In this document: piece after piece, positions 1 to 7,388 of the stretch
Layout of the letters: each line of letters opens with the position of its first letter
Numbering within the stretch: the stretch's first letter is position 1
NCBI GenBank assembly: GCA_036734945.1
Contig: DAIMXP010000027.1
Coordinates: 6,270-70,269, forward strand
DNA length: 64,000 nt
DNA from: UBA4733 sp036734945
GTDB taxonomy: Bacteria; Chloroflexota; UBA4733
Direction of reading: 5' to 3'
Made by a program: the position numbers and the translations under genes
The notes under the pieces: generated by a model
What the model saw: only the letters and a program-made list of their open reading frames with translations
The model's database searches: none
Told to the model about the DNA's origin: nothing

Positions 1-20
1 AAGAGGTCACGTAGTGCCAT
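1..20 (-). CDS. Start of next phage gene (partial, cut by window edge)
   Basis: On the minus strand an ATG at 20-18 follows a strong AAAGGAGA ribosome binding site about six bases upstream and opens a frame reading MALRDL before the window ends. It lies 16 bp downstream of the previous minus-strand gene, so it is very likely the next gene of the tail module. Only six codons are visible; in tailed phages the genes after the tape measure usually encode distal tail or baseplate proteins, but nothing here shows which. Confidence 0.5.
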
Positions 21-36
21 TCGTTGTCTCCTTTTC

Positions 37-435
37 TCAGTTCCGATCGAGCGTGCCGCGTACCAGCAGCCCGAGCCGATTGGAAAGCGCCTTCTGGTCT
101 GTCGGCGAGAGCTGCGCCGCGCAACGGTTGCATGGCAGGAACCAGGCCTCCGCCGGGTCCGCCGGCAGGTTCAACAACAGGTCCATCCCGCGATCGAGGA
201 CGGCCTGACGCAGCACGGGGTCGGGGAGATAGACGCCCAGATACCCGCGAGGGCGGTCGGCATCGCCGCAAATGGGGCAGGTCGGTTTCTCGTCTACCTG
301 GCGGTAGAAAAGGCGCAATACCTCCAGGTCGGTGACCTTTGCCCAGCGCAGCATGCGCCTCACCACTGGCGGCCAGTGGTCGTCCGGTGTCTCGACTCGC
401 CACACATCGCTCCCGTGGTTCTGCCCCGTCATCAC
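37..435 (-). CDS. Small phage tail-region protein with Cys-pair motifs
   Basis: A 132-residue protein directly after the tape measure gene. Its GTG start overlaps the tape measure stop (GTGA), and an ATG follows immediately as second codon, so translation is probably coupled. It has a CPICGD pair near residue 54 and a CNRC pair near residue 102, spacing that suits a single structural zinc site. I do not recognise the family. Position just after the tape measure suggests a distal tail or accessory tail function, which is inference from gene order only. Confidence 0.7.
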   Translation of the reverse strand: MMTGQNHGSDVWRVETPDDHWPPVVRRMLRWAKVTDLEVLRLFYRQVDEKPTCPICGDADRPRGYLGVYLPDPVLRQAVLDRGMDLLLNLPADPAEAWFLPCNRCAAQLSPTDQKALSNRLGLLVRGTLDRN

Positions 436-3407
436 AGGCCGCCGATGCCGTTACGATCCCTGTAGCCGGCCAAACCCAATGACGGATTGCTACGGAGCTT
501 CTTGAGCAAGCCGGTGTGCACGGTGTCCACGAGCTGCTGGTCGGTCAGCACGTGCCCTTGAATGACGATGCTGCCGGCGCCCATATGCACGTGGAAGTCT
601 CCGCCGCCACTCCAGCCGCTGCCTCCTCCTCCGCTGCTCGGCACGTTCGGCATGATGAAGCCGTTCGTCTGTGGCACGAAAAGTTCTGGCCTTTGCTCGC
701 CGACGATGTAGGGCATTCCGGCAGTCACCGGGCCACCAGCCGCACGGGCGCCCACCGCACCGGCCACAGCGGTACTCACACTGTTGATGATGTTGTGGAC
801 CTCGTTGGTCACGACAGTCACCGGCGGTGGGCTATCGACGCTGAAGCCGGCGGCGCTCAGATGGAAGGGTCCGATGTCGATGTGGATGCTGTCGATGGCG
901 CTCCGCAAGGCGCTGTCCAGCTGCTGCCCGAGTGGCGCCAGTCCATCCATAATGCCGGTGACAATCGCCGTGCCGACATGGAACAGTGCCTCTACCATCG
1001 CCGGGACCGCTGTCGTAATCGCCCAGTCGGTGAGGGACAGCAGCAGCTTCCCGAGCTCCAGCAGTACCTCGGGGATGCGCGGCGCCACCCACGCCACGAA
1101 GGAAACGCCCCACTCCAGGAGCTTCTCAACAATGGTCGGCAGGGCGACAAAGGTTATCCACAGGCTGAGTTCGGCCAGCAGCTTGACCAACTCCACGATG
1201 AGCACCGGGATCTCTGGCGCCACCCAGGTAATGAACGCCTGCCCCCACTGCGCCAGCTTCTCCTGGATCGCCGGCAGCGCCGAATTGGCGAGCCAGCCGC
1301 CCAGGCTGTCGAGCATTGGGCCCAGGTTGTCACGCATGGCCATCGTCGCGGGCACGATCCAGGTGATGAACGCCTGCCCCCACTGGAGGAGATAGCCCGC
1401 CAGCGCGGGGAGCGCGTCACCGAGCCATGCGTCCACGCGCTGGGAGAACTCGCCCAGCCGCTCTTTGAGCATCGGCCAGGCATCATTCACCCATTGCGCC
1501 AGGGCCACGCTCCAGGAGGCCAGTTGCGCGCGGATCGCGGGTAGCGCCGTGCCGCCGGCCCAGTCGTCGAACGCGCCCAGCAGCGTCCCGAGATTCGTCA
1601 GCATCGGCGGCAGGGAGTACGTCACCCACAGCCCGAACTCCGCCGCCCATACCTGGAGCTGGCTGTGAATCGCCGGCAGCGCCGTCCCACTCACCCAAGC
1701 ACCAAGTTGGCTCAGCAGCCCCCCCAGCGCGGTCAAGAGCGGCGGAATGGCGGGAGCGATCCACCCGATCAGCGCCGCTCCCCATTCGGCCAGTTTGCCG
1801 AGCCATGCCGCTTCCGCCCCGACCAGCACGCCAATTACTGCGCCCACCCCAGACTGCACGGCGGCGCCGATCTTGCCGAACGTATCCAGCAGTTGCCCCC
1901 AGGCTGGCAGTACCGTCCCTTGGATGAAGGCCCCGATCTGCTGCAAGGCTGGTAGCACGAAGCCCACCAGGGCGGTCAGAGCTGGCGTCAACTGCTGTGC
2001 TGTGACGATGATCCAGGCGCTGAAGCGTGGCAGCACGTCGTTCTGCAGGGTGTCGGCCAGGGATTTCAGTCCGCTTGCCATCCCGGCGCCGCTCACGCCG
2101 CCGAAGGCCGTGCTGAGGGCATCGCCCACCGCCCGCAGCGCCGGTAGGAAGGTCTGCCCTATGACCGTGCCGAAGCTGGCGATGCCGGACAGACCGCTGC
2201 CAGTAATAAAGCCCACCGCTGCCGTGAGCGCCGGCAAGAAGCGCTCGCCCAGTTCAATGCTGGACGTCTGAATGTGATCCTTGAGAATGTTCCACTGTCC
2301 GGCAAGTGTCGCTTGCGTGCGCGCCAGGGCGTCACTCGTCACGTTCGCAATCTTGCTCTTATCCGATACGTCGCCCAGGATGCTGGCATAGTCGCTGGCA
2401 GCGGTGCCCAACAACGCGGCCATGCCGAGGCCGCCACGCTGGGCGTTGACCAACTTCATGGTCTCGCCTTCGGCCTCGGCTTCCGATAATCCCATCTTGA
2501 GGTAGGCTGCGTGGAGATCAGCTATGACGCCGGTGAAGCCCTTCGCGTGCAGGCCGGCCGCGCTGAAGTCCGCGACGAGGTTGACGCCGGTGAGCGTGGA
2601 AACACGCTCCAGTTCCTTCCGTGCCGCCGCCGTTGGATTAATCATGTGCGTCATGATGTCGGTCACTTGCACACCAGCGCCGGCCGCATCAAAACCATGT
2701 TTGGTCAGGGCAGTAAACGCCGCTGCTACCTGCTCGACAGGAATACCCAGGTTCGCCGCCACGCCGATAGCCCGGCCGCTGGACTCGGAAAACTGTTCGA
2801 GGGTCATATTGCCCTCGGCGGCAGCCAGGTGGAACACACCCATATAGCTGGTCGCTGCATCCAACACCGACGTGAATTTGCCGGTCGCTTCGGCCCCGGC
2901 CAGCGTGTCAACGCCGTATTCGTGCATGGCGTTGGCGAGCACATTGGCGGTGTCGGAGGCATTGCCGCCCGTGCTCACGGCGGAGTCAGTCGCAACGCGC
3001 AAGATGTCTAAAGAGGTAGCCGTGCTGCCGGTGATGTTCATGACGTGCTGGAAGCCGCTCGTCAGCTGGTCGAGCGGGGCTCCGGTCTCATTGGCGAGGG
3101 TCAGCACCGCGTCATGCATGGCAGCAACGTCAGTCGTGGTCATCGTTGTGTTGTTCTGGACATTTTGCAGAGACTGCTGGAAGTTGCCGGCGCTGGTCAC
3201 GACATTCTCGATTGACCCGGCCAGGTCGTTGAACACAGCGAACCCGGCGCCGATCAGCAAGCCCTGTGCAAGGGAGGACGCCATCTCACCCAACATGCCG
3301 CCGGCGTGGTGCGCCGTATCGCCCAGGCTGGTCAGGGCGCCACTGACGTTGCGGAGCGGGCCGCTCGCCTCGTCGGTAGCCCGGATGAGGACGTTCACGT
3401 CAGCCAT
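432..3407 (-). CDS. Phage tail tape measure protein (TP901 type)
   Basis: At 991 residues this is the longest gene of the phage block. Residues about 60-430 show the TP901 tape-measure core: an N-terminal Ala/Gly-rich hydrophobic segment, then a Ser/Thr/Ala-rich helical region with the motif VNAQRGGLGMAALLGTA. Residues about 560-860 are built of roughly 44-45-residue repeats beginning ALPAI and rich in Trp (LAQWGQAFITWVAP-like), likely amphipathic helices. The C terminus has a Gly-rich linker and an HVH-containing tail. The protein sets tail length and is ejected with the DNA in siphophages and myophages. It lies directly after the frameshifted chaperone gene, overlapping it by 8 bp, the classic arrangement. 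Confidence 0.93.
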   Translation of the reverse strand: MADVNVLIRATDEASGPLRNVSGALTSLGDTAHHAGGMLGEMASSLAQGLLIGAGFAVFNDLAGSIENVVTSAGNFQQSLQNVQNNTTMTTTDVAAMHDAVLTLANETGAPLDQLTSGFQHVMNITGSTATSLDILRVATDSAVSTGGNASDTANVLANAMHEYGVDTLAGAEATGKFTSVLDAATSYMGVFHLAAAEGNMTLEQFSESSGRAIGVAANLGIPVEQVAAAFTALTKHGFDAAGAGVQVTDIMTHMINPTAAARKELERVSTLTGVNLVADFSAAGLHAKGFTGVIADLHAAYLKMGLSEAEAEGETMKLVNAQRGGLGMAALLGTAASDYASILGDVSDKSKIANVTSDALARTQATLAGQWNILKDHIQTSSIELGERFLPALTAAVGFITGSGLSGIASFGTVIGQTFLPALRAVGDALSTAFGGVSGAGMASGLKSLADTLQNDVLPRFSAWIIVTAQQLTPALTALVGFVLPALQQIGAFIQGTVLPAWGQLLDTFGKIGAAVQSGVGAVIGVLVGAEAAWLGKLAEWGAALIGWIAPAIPPLLTALGGLLSQLGAWVSGTALPAIHSQLQVWAAEFGLWVTYSLPPMLTNLGTLLGAFDDWAGGTALPAIRAQLASWSVALAQWVNDAWPMLKERLGEFSQRVDAWLGDALPALAGYLLQWGQAFITWIVPATMAMRDNLGPMLDSLGGWLANSALPAIQEKLAQWGQAFITWVAPEIPVLIVELVKLLAELSLWITFVALPTIVEKLLEWGVSFVAWVAPRIPEVLLELGKLLLSLTDWAITTAVPAMVEALFHVGTAIVTGIMDGLAPLGQQLDSALRSAIDSIHIDIGPFHLSAAGFSVDSPPPVTVVTNEVHNIINSVSTAVAGAVGARAAGGPVTAGMPYIVGEQRPELFVPQTNGFIMPNVPSSGGGGSGWSGGGDFHVHMGAGSIVIQGHVLTDQQLVDTVHTGLLKKLRSNPSLGLAGYRDRNGIGGL

Positions 3408-3962
3408 TGCTCACCTGCCTGCCTTCCTTGGGGTGACACTCCGCCTCGATCGCCGTGAGCTTCAGTTCCAGCGCGACCTCCCGTGCCGGCACCTCGTCCA
3501 CCTCCCAGGGCGGGATTCCCCAACGCTGCCCCAGCCAGCGCCGGACGTAGGCCCATGGCGGCGAATAGGCTTTTCCGTCCGTTTTCAGCCATAGCTTTAG
3601 CGCCCGTTCCTCGGGCGCCCCAAGTTTGGGGGTGTGGACGCCGCCTGATTCACCAGGCCGAGCACGGTGACGGCCAGGTGCGTGGGCAGGCCAGGATGTT
3701 CCCAGAACCCCTCATCCGTCGCCGGCGGCAACGGCTCACCGTCTTCGTCACACCAGCCGTTGTGCTCCAGCACAATCGAACGCAGCGCAGTCACAGCCCG
3801 CACTGCATCGCCGCTAGCGATCTCGTTGGCGAGACGCTGCGGAAAGTTGCTCCGAATCCGCACGCGGAAGCCCGGGTAACTGTCCGCTGGAAGGTCCACC
3901 CACTCGGCGATAGCGGTGATTCGCGGGCCGGTCGGGAGCGGCTGCACTTCATTGCTCGTCAT
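3400..3962 (-). CDS. Tail assembly chaperone, -1 frameshift product (gpG-T type)
   Basis: If ribosomes slip -1 on CCCAAAC at 3630-3624, translation continues after codon 113 in a frame open to TGA at 3402-3400, giving about 187 residues. The extension reads LGAPEERALKLWLK and continues WAYVRRWLGQRWGIPPWEVDEV, a normal-looking protein sequence that no start codon of its own explains. It ends 8 bp inside the tape measure start, as in lambda gpGT. The 65-residue ATG-started frame in the same stretch is Gly/Arg-rich shadow sequence. Confidence rests on the complete shift signal plus the coding quality of the extension. Confidence 0.8.
3597..3962 (-). CDS. Tail assembly chaperone, short (unshifted) form
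   Basis: A 121-residue product beginning MTSNEVQPL. I chose the ATG at 3962 because it sits behind AGAGGAAG and overlaps the end of the upstream gene by 14 nt; longer upstream reading is only overlap with that gene. The zero frame stops with TAA at 3597, 36 bp after a CCCAAAC slippery heptamer. Position immediately before the tape measure, size and the shift site match the gpG-type chaperone of lambda-like tails, which keeps the tape measure soluble during tail assembly. Sequence similarity to a named family is not obvious by eye. Confidence 0.8.
   Translation of the reverse strand: MTSNEVQPLPTGPRITAIAEWVDLPADSYPGFRVRIRSNFPQRLANEIASGDAVRAVTALRSIVLEHNGWCDEDGEPLPPATDEGFWEHPGLPTHLAVTVLGLVNQAASTPPNLGRPRNGR
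3600..3630 (-). promoter_or_regulatory. Programmed -1 ribosomal frameshift signal
   Basis: On the minus strand the zero-frame codons are CCC CCA AAC, so C-CCA-AAC fits the X-XXY-YYZ slippery rule. A 5-nt spacer (TTGGG) leads to a perfect 7-bp GC stem, GCGCCCG (3618-3612) with CGGGCGC (3606-3600), closed by a 5-nt loop AGGAA. Heptamer, spacer length and downstream stem all match known -1 signals of phage tail chaperone genes. Confidence 0.85.
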
Positions 3963-4332
3963 CGTTGGCTTCCTCTTCGTCTTCATTCGTTGGCGTGAGT
4001 GCGTCCAGGGCATCGGCGATACGGCGGAGTGCCGTAGCAAGCTGGCCGGGGTCTGCGCGGGTGAGCAGTCGCGCCAGTTGGGCGGCGGCCTGGTCCGGGT
4101 CGCTGGGAATATCTGCCGGGTGGCGGTCTCCGTACCTCTCGGGTAAGGAGTACAATTCGGGAGGCGTGAACGAAGGACTCTCCTCCACAGCACGCTTTAT
4201 CGCGTCCATGGGATCACCTAAGGCCGCACTGAACACGGCGTTTTCTTGTCCGGCAAACATCTCCCGAATGAAGGCGGCCTTCGCCGCTGCTGTCGGATTG
4301 CCGGTGCTCTCGTTGACTGGCTTATCGGGCAT
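3949..4332 (-). CDS. Phage protein of unknown function before tail chaperone
   Basis: A 127-residue protein starting MPDKPVNES at an ATG preceded by AGGAGG, which is why I prefer it over the longer upstream reading. It is acidic, helical and ends in a strongly acidic tail (NEDEEEANDDEQ). The start overlaps the end of the upstream HTH gene and the end overlaps the chaperone start, so these genes are translationally linked. I do not recognise a domain. In tail modules this position can be occupied by major tail or head-tail proteins, but the sequence is too short and too charged for a confident claim. Confidence 0.75.
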   Translation of the reverse strand: MPDKPVNESTGNPTAAAKAAFIREMFAGQENAVFSAALGDPMDAIKRAVEESPSFTPPELYSLPERYGDRHPADIPSDPDQAAAQLARLLTRADPGQLATALRRIADALDALTPTNEDEEEANDDEQ

Positions 4333-4525
4333 GCGTGTCCTCCTGACGATGCGCCGGCTCGTGTTGCTCAACCCACTTCCCCAACCAGGCAGCAGGCACC
4401 CGCACACAGCGCGGGCCGAGCCGGACGCTCGGCAGCGTACCGTCCGCGATCAAGTCGTAACACTTGCTACGCGACAGCCCGAGCTGGTCAGCAGCGTCTT
4501 CCACACGGAGTAAAAGTGCGGCCAT
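4322..4525 (-). CDS. Excisionase-like helix-turn-helix protein
   Basis: A 67-residue protein starting MAALLLRVEDAADQLG, with GGAGG eight bases upstream. The segment VEDAADQLGLSRSKCYDLI followed by GTLPSVRLGPRCVRVP is the MerR-like winged helix of the HTH_17/excisionase family, in which the VRV-type strand forms the wing. Such proteins act as Xis-type directionality factors or small repressors. It is the first gene of the leftward tail transcript and could control it. A second, unrelated-looking HTH protein of the same class starts the replication operon at 10852. Confidence 0.8.
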   Translation of the reverse strand: MAALLLRVEDAADQLGLSRSKCYDLIADGTLPSVRLGPRCVRVPAAWLGKWVEQHEPAHRQEDTHAR

Positions 4526-4828
4526 CGTTCCTCCTTCCGGGCAACAAAAAACGCCGGCATTCCTGCGCGGCGTTGCTGGGACGTTCAGCCGTCTATCAGG
4601 AGGTCGATACGTCCACACTGTCACTATAGAACGCCTGCTCCTCTGGTGCTAGGGGAGCAATGGGGAGGTTTGGGGAATCTTGGTGGATAGGACGTGTCCC
4701 CAGGAATCGGCGCGAGACGTTCACCAACGCCCGTTCACCAACGCCCATGGTATTCCCCACGCCTCTGTGGTATAGTGGAGCGACTCAGCCATGAGTTGAA
4801 ATCGTGTTCGATGAGAAAGGAGTGCTCC
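4526..4828. other. Intergenic region between divergent phage genes
   Basis: About 300 bp without a supported gene, separating the leftward tail transcript from the rightward 4829 gene. It contains a perfect 14-bp tandem duplication at 4719-4746 and a TGGTATAGT sequence (extended -10-like, 4768-4776) about 50 bp before the 4829 start, with no convincing -35 hexamer. It probably holds promoters in both directions. Confidence 0.4.
4719..4746 (+). repeat. Two perfect tandem 14-bp repeats
   Basis: The unit GTTCACCAACGCCC occurs twice head to tail (4719-4732 and 4733-4746), directly upstream of the possible -10 of the 4829 gene. Placement between divergent transcripts suggests an operator or regulator-binding site, but a replication slippage duplication is equally possible. 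Confidence 0.6.
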
Positions 4829-5128
4829 GTGTACACCGTGATCGAACGTCGGAAGATCAATCGCGAGCGTATCCAAGAGACCGTCCAGCGCGCGCAGAGC
4901 GAATTCTTCCCCAAGCTGCAGCGTGCCCCCGGATTTGTGAGCTTCTACCTCGTCACCGATGAGGAGAACGGCATCAACACGGCAATTGTCGTCTGGGAAG
5001 ACAAAGCACAAGCCGAGGCCTTCCAGGCAGCGGGGCAGCCATGGCTCCAGACGCTCGAAGCACTTGGGCACACGCTGCAAAGCACCAATAGCGGCGAAAC
5101 GATGATCCAACTCCAGCCTCAGAAGTAA
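4829..5128 (+). CDS. Antibiotic biosynthesis monooxygenase (ABM)-like small protein
   Basis: A 99-residue protein starting with GTG at 4829 behind AAAGGAG at good spacing; the frame is open further upstream but without a better start. The sequence VYTVIERRKINRERIQETVQ, then PKLQRAPGFVSFYLV and AIVVWEDKAQAEAFQ, is the ferredoxin-like fold of ABM/dimeric alpha-beta barrel proteins. These act as homodimers in heme degradation, quinone oxidation or stress detoxification; the substrate cannot be told. It is the only plus-strand gene inside the leftward phage operons, so it looks like a moron, a cargo gene with its own promoter. Confidence 0.75.
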   Translation: MYTVIERRKINRERIQETVQRAQSEFFPKLQRAPGFVSFYLVTDEENGINTAIVVWEDKAQAEAFQAAGQPWLQTLEALGHTLQSTNSGETMIQLQPQK

Positions 5129-5146
5129 GGCTTCGAGGGGGACGCC

Positions 5147-5701
5147 CTAGGACGCCCGGCGCTCGACGAAGGCGTACAGTCCGTCGAGCAGGTGATCCAA
5201 CGCCTCCCGCCGCATGAACTTCACCGCGTCCAGACTCGTGACGCCATACGCTCGCCGTTGCTCGTCCATCGTCAGCGTCGCCAGGTCTTGGACGATCTGC
5301 CGATCGCGCGCCGAGAGGCCATCCAGCAGCGCCAGGACGGTCACACGCTCAAGCTTGAGCAGGAGCGGGCGCCCGGGGAGTTGCGTCGCCAGGAAACGCC
5401 GGCGACCGTCAGCCCGGGTGGCACGCTCGCCGGTCGGGTCGGCGTAGTCGAGTTTGGCCGCGTCGCCGACCTTGTCTCGCCAGCGGGACACGCGCCTATC
5501 CTCAGCGCCCACGCCGGCCGTGTAGATGTCGAGATCGCTGAGGATGGCCGGACGGAGCACCGGCAGGCAAAGCGGCAGTGGGTCCACGCCGCTCGGCAGG
5601 CTTCGGAAGAGCGTCGAACGCACGTAGCCGGCGAGTTCGCGGCGGCGCTCCATCTGGCCGGTAGTAACCGGTGATGGTATCCGTGCTGGCTCAGCGATCA
5701 T
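5147..5701 (-). CDS. Phage protein with sigma-region-4-like C terminus, unknown function
   Basis: A 184-residue protein starting MIAEPARIP; the ATG overlaps the stop of the upstream gene (ATGA) and GAGG lies just upstream, so the longer frame is rejected. The C-terminal third (LLDGLSARDRQIVQDLA, then DEQRRAYGVTSLDAVKFMRR) has the spacing of a helix-turn-helix similar to sigma-70 region 4 or ArpU-type late regulators. It is the last gene of the replication operon, a common place for a late-gene activator. Both the fold and the role are inference; no diagnostic motif is present. Confidence 0.65.
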   Translation of the reverse strand: MIAEPARIPSPVTTGQMERRRELAGYVRSTLFRSLPSGVDPLPLCLPVLRPAILSDLDIYTAGVGAEDRRVSRWRDKVGDAAKLDYADPTGERATRADGRRRFLATQLPGRPLLLKLERVTVLALLDGLSARDRQIVQDLATLTMDEQRRAYGVTSLDAVKFMRREALDHLLDGLYAFVERRAS

Positions 5702-6009
5702 CGCCGCCTCTTTATCGGCTCGGCCGTCGTAAGCGGCTGGTACGAGACCCAGCCCGGCAGGCGGTGCTGGTTCGTGTAGGGGAACTGGTCCTCCACGCGC
5801 CGCTCCGGCCCGGTACCAGTGCGCCCCACTTCGTTTTCTTGGCGATGCACGTGACAAAGGTACGGGCAACTTGGGTCCTGGATCGCAATGGTCTCCCCGA
5901 AGGTATCGCGGTCCACCAGCGCCACAGCCACGGCAGCAGGCGCGGTGCAGCTTTTGACGCTACAGAGTTGGCCAGAGAAGTAGGGCACCGTGATTTTCTT
6001 CAACCTCAT
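5698..6009 (-). CDS. Small Cys-rich phage protein, paralogue A
   Basis: A 103-residue protein of unknown function. It shares a clear pattern with the gene just upstream (6006-6383): CSVxxCxAPA, xVALVD, CPYLCxxH and a C-terminal TNxxxxxGWxxYxPL. The conserved CxxxxC and CxxxCxxH set suggests a treble-clef or zinc-ribbon metal site. Both ends overlap their neighbours by 4 nt. The pair looks like a tandem duplication inside the phage operon; no enzymatic motif is visible. Confidence 0.7.
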   Translation of the reverse strand: MRLKKITVPYFSGQLCSVKSCTAPAAVAVALVDRDTFGETIAIQDPSCPYLCHVHRQENEVGRTGTGPERRVEDQFPYTNQHRLPGWVSYQPLTTAEPIKRRR

Positions 6010-6383
6010 GCCGATCGCCGCCTCCCCGCCATGGCCGCCTCGAGCGGCAGATACTCAGACCACCCGGCTGCACACAGGATGTTCGTCCACGGATATTCGG
6101 ACGCCTGCCGAGGACCACACTGCCGACCTCGATACATATTGTCGCTCAGGTGGCTTTCGCACAAGTACGGACAATACTGATCTTGTTCGAAAAACCAGCA
6201 CGCTTGGCGGCCATACGTGCCAGGGGCGTAGAAGTCGACCAGTGCCACGGTGCAGACAGCCGGCGCAATACAGCCGGGCACGCTGCACCGCTGGTCACCC
6301 GTTGGCCGGTGATAGACGCGCGACAGCGCATGCGGTTTGCGGAGTGATCGGAGAGCGCTCACGCTGCTGAATCCTTTCGCCAT
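6006..6383 (-). CDS. Small Cys-rich phage protein, paralogue B
   Basis: A 125-residue protein, start taken at MAKGFSSV (ATG 6383), although the binding site there is weak and a later start is possible. It carries QRCSVPGCIAPAVCTVALVD and QYCPYLCESH, matching the downstream paralogue in Cys/His spacing and in the closing TNxxxxxGWxxYxPL pattern. It has extra Cys residues (QACWFF, RQCGP) the other copy lacks. Function unknown; probably a zinc-stabilised small phage protein. Its start overlaps the end of the 42-residue zinc-finger gene. Confidence 0.65.
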   Translation of the reverse strand: MAKGFSSVSALRSLRKPHALSRVYHRPTGDQRCSVPGCIAPAVCTVALVDFYAPGTYGRQACWFFEQDQYCPYLCESHLSDNMYRGRQCGPRQASEYPWTNILCAAGWSEYLPLEAAMAGRRRSA

Positions 6384-6487
6384 TGCACGTGACCGGCCAC
6401 GCACCGGCGGCGCTGCCAGCCAGGTCGGACACACGACGATTGCCAGGAGCGCAGTACCCGGCCACAGATGGGGCAGCGGTCGTTCAT
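6359..6487 (-). CDS. Tiny zinc-finger protein
   Basis: A 42-residue frame starting MNDRCPICGRVL whose ATG overlaps the stop of the upstream gene as ATGA. It has one CPIC pair, a second Cys in SSCVRPG and a third in RRRCVAGH, so it could form a small zinc knuckle. The length is below usual gene-caller cut-offs, but the ATGA coupling and Cys pattern support it. Function unknown. Confidence 0.5.
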   Translation of the reverse strand: MNDRCPICGRVLRSWQSSCVRPGWQRRRCVAGHVQWRKDSAA

Positions 6488-6873
6488 GCCGACCTCCGCG
6501 TCTGCGCCGTCCACAGCGCTTTTGCGTAGGCCACGACGATACGGTAGTCGGTCCCATTCCGGTAGCCGCTCAGGGTCTTTGTCCGCTGGGCGACTCCCAG
6601 ATAGACGATGATGGCCCAATCGTTGTCCTCTAGCGCCTCGCTGGGTATCAGGAACGTGCCTCGTGCCGGGCTGCCGTTGACCGCCAGGATGATGCCAGCC
6701 GGACCGTAGCAACCGTCGTAGATCGTTGCCTCGATGGTGCGTGCGTCGAGATCAACGCGTCCCCGTGGCGAGTCCAAGCCGGCGTAGCGGGCGGCTACGT
6801 CACGGAAAGCGGTTTCCAGGTCAGCCAAAGTCTGGACTGGCGCAAAGTCGAGGTACTCAATCGTCCTAGTCAC
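6484..6873 (-). CDS. Phage protein of unknown function
   Basis: A 129-residue protein starting VTRTIEYLDF at a GTG with AAAGGAACT upstream; the frame extends 30 codons further but those codons overlap sequence without coding character. Hydrophobic beta-rich stretches (GPAGIILAVNGSPARGTFLI and WAIIVYLG) suggest a compact alpha/beta domain. I see no catalytic or metal-binding motif and do not recognise the family. It lies mid-operon between the TubC_N-like protein and the Cys-rich genes. Confidence 0.65.
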   Translation of the reverse strand: MTRTIEYLDFAPVQTLADLETAFRDVAARYAGLDSPRGRVDLDARTIEATIYDGCYGPAGIILAVNGSPARGTFLIPSEALEDNDWAIIVYLGVAQRTKTLSGYRNGTDYRIVVAYAKALWTAQTRRSA

Positions 6874-6914
6874 TCCACAGTTCCTTTCTGTACCGCTCGC
6901 TGGCTGCAATGCAT

Positions 6915-7388
6915 TCACGATGGCTCTCCTTCCGGACGCGGTGTGCAGTTGCCACAGCGCCACTTGCCGGCATCATCGACGTACCAATCGAATCGATTGC
7001 AGCGATGGCAAGGTGCATTGGGGCGCCACGGCGCTCTCTCACGCACCGCAGGTGGATGGTCGCGCCACCATTTGACTTCGGCCTCGTAGGCTGCGTGGGA
7101 TTGGGCGATGGCAGCGGTGATTTCGTCAGCGGTGAGGTTGGACGGCGGCGGTATGGTTGGGAGGACGCTGTGGACGGCATCGAAGAGCCACAAGGGCACA
7201 GCGCCGGCGGCGAGGTGCTCGGGTGTTGCGTTGTTGGCCAGCTCGGCAAGGAGTTCGGGCTTCTGTTCGGCGATCTGCTGGCGGAGCGCCGGCGTCATTG
7301 CGCCAGCCGGTGCGGCGTACCGGAGCGTATCGCCGTTGACGGTCAAGGTGATACCGGCGGCGGTGAGGGTATCCAACAATGCGCTCAT
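6915..7388 (-). CDS. TubC_N-like domain protein with C-terminal zinc ribbon
   Basis: A 157-residue protein starting MSALLDTLTAAGITL; its ATG overlaps the helicase stop (ATGA). Residues 1-45 match the TubC N-terminal docking-domain pattern: LLxxLxxxGIxLxxxGDxLRxxAPxG, then LTP-like, QKPELLAEL. The same fold is frequent in phage and plasmid proteins encoded beside primases. The C terminus holds CHRCNRFDWY and CGNC, a zinc ribbon, with a Trp-rich KWWRD segment between. Its location directly after the helicase suggests a replication accessory or adaptor role; this is inferred. Confidence 0.75.
   Translation of the reverse strand: MSALLDTLTAAGITLTVNGDTLRYAAPAGAMTPALRQQIAEQKPELLAELANNATPEHLAAGAVPLWLFDAVHSVLPTIPPPSNLTADEITAAIAQSHAAYEAEVKWWRDHPPAVRERAPWRPNAPCHRCNRFDWYVDDAGKWRCGNCTPRPEGEPS

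Noticed and set aside
3395..3592. A 65-residue ATG-started minus-strand frame before the tape measure gene
   Set aside because: It is Gly/Arg/Ala-rich without structure; the overlapping frame reached by -1 frameshift has normal protein character and ends at the tape measure start.
3600..3618. GC-rich stem read as a transcription terminator
   Set aside because: No T-run follows and it sits at the correct spacing behind a slippery heptamer within an overlapping operon.
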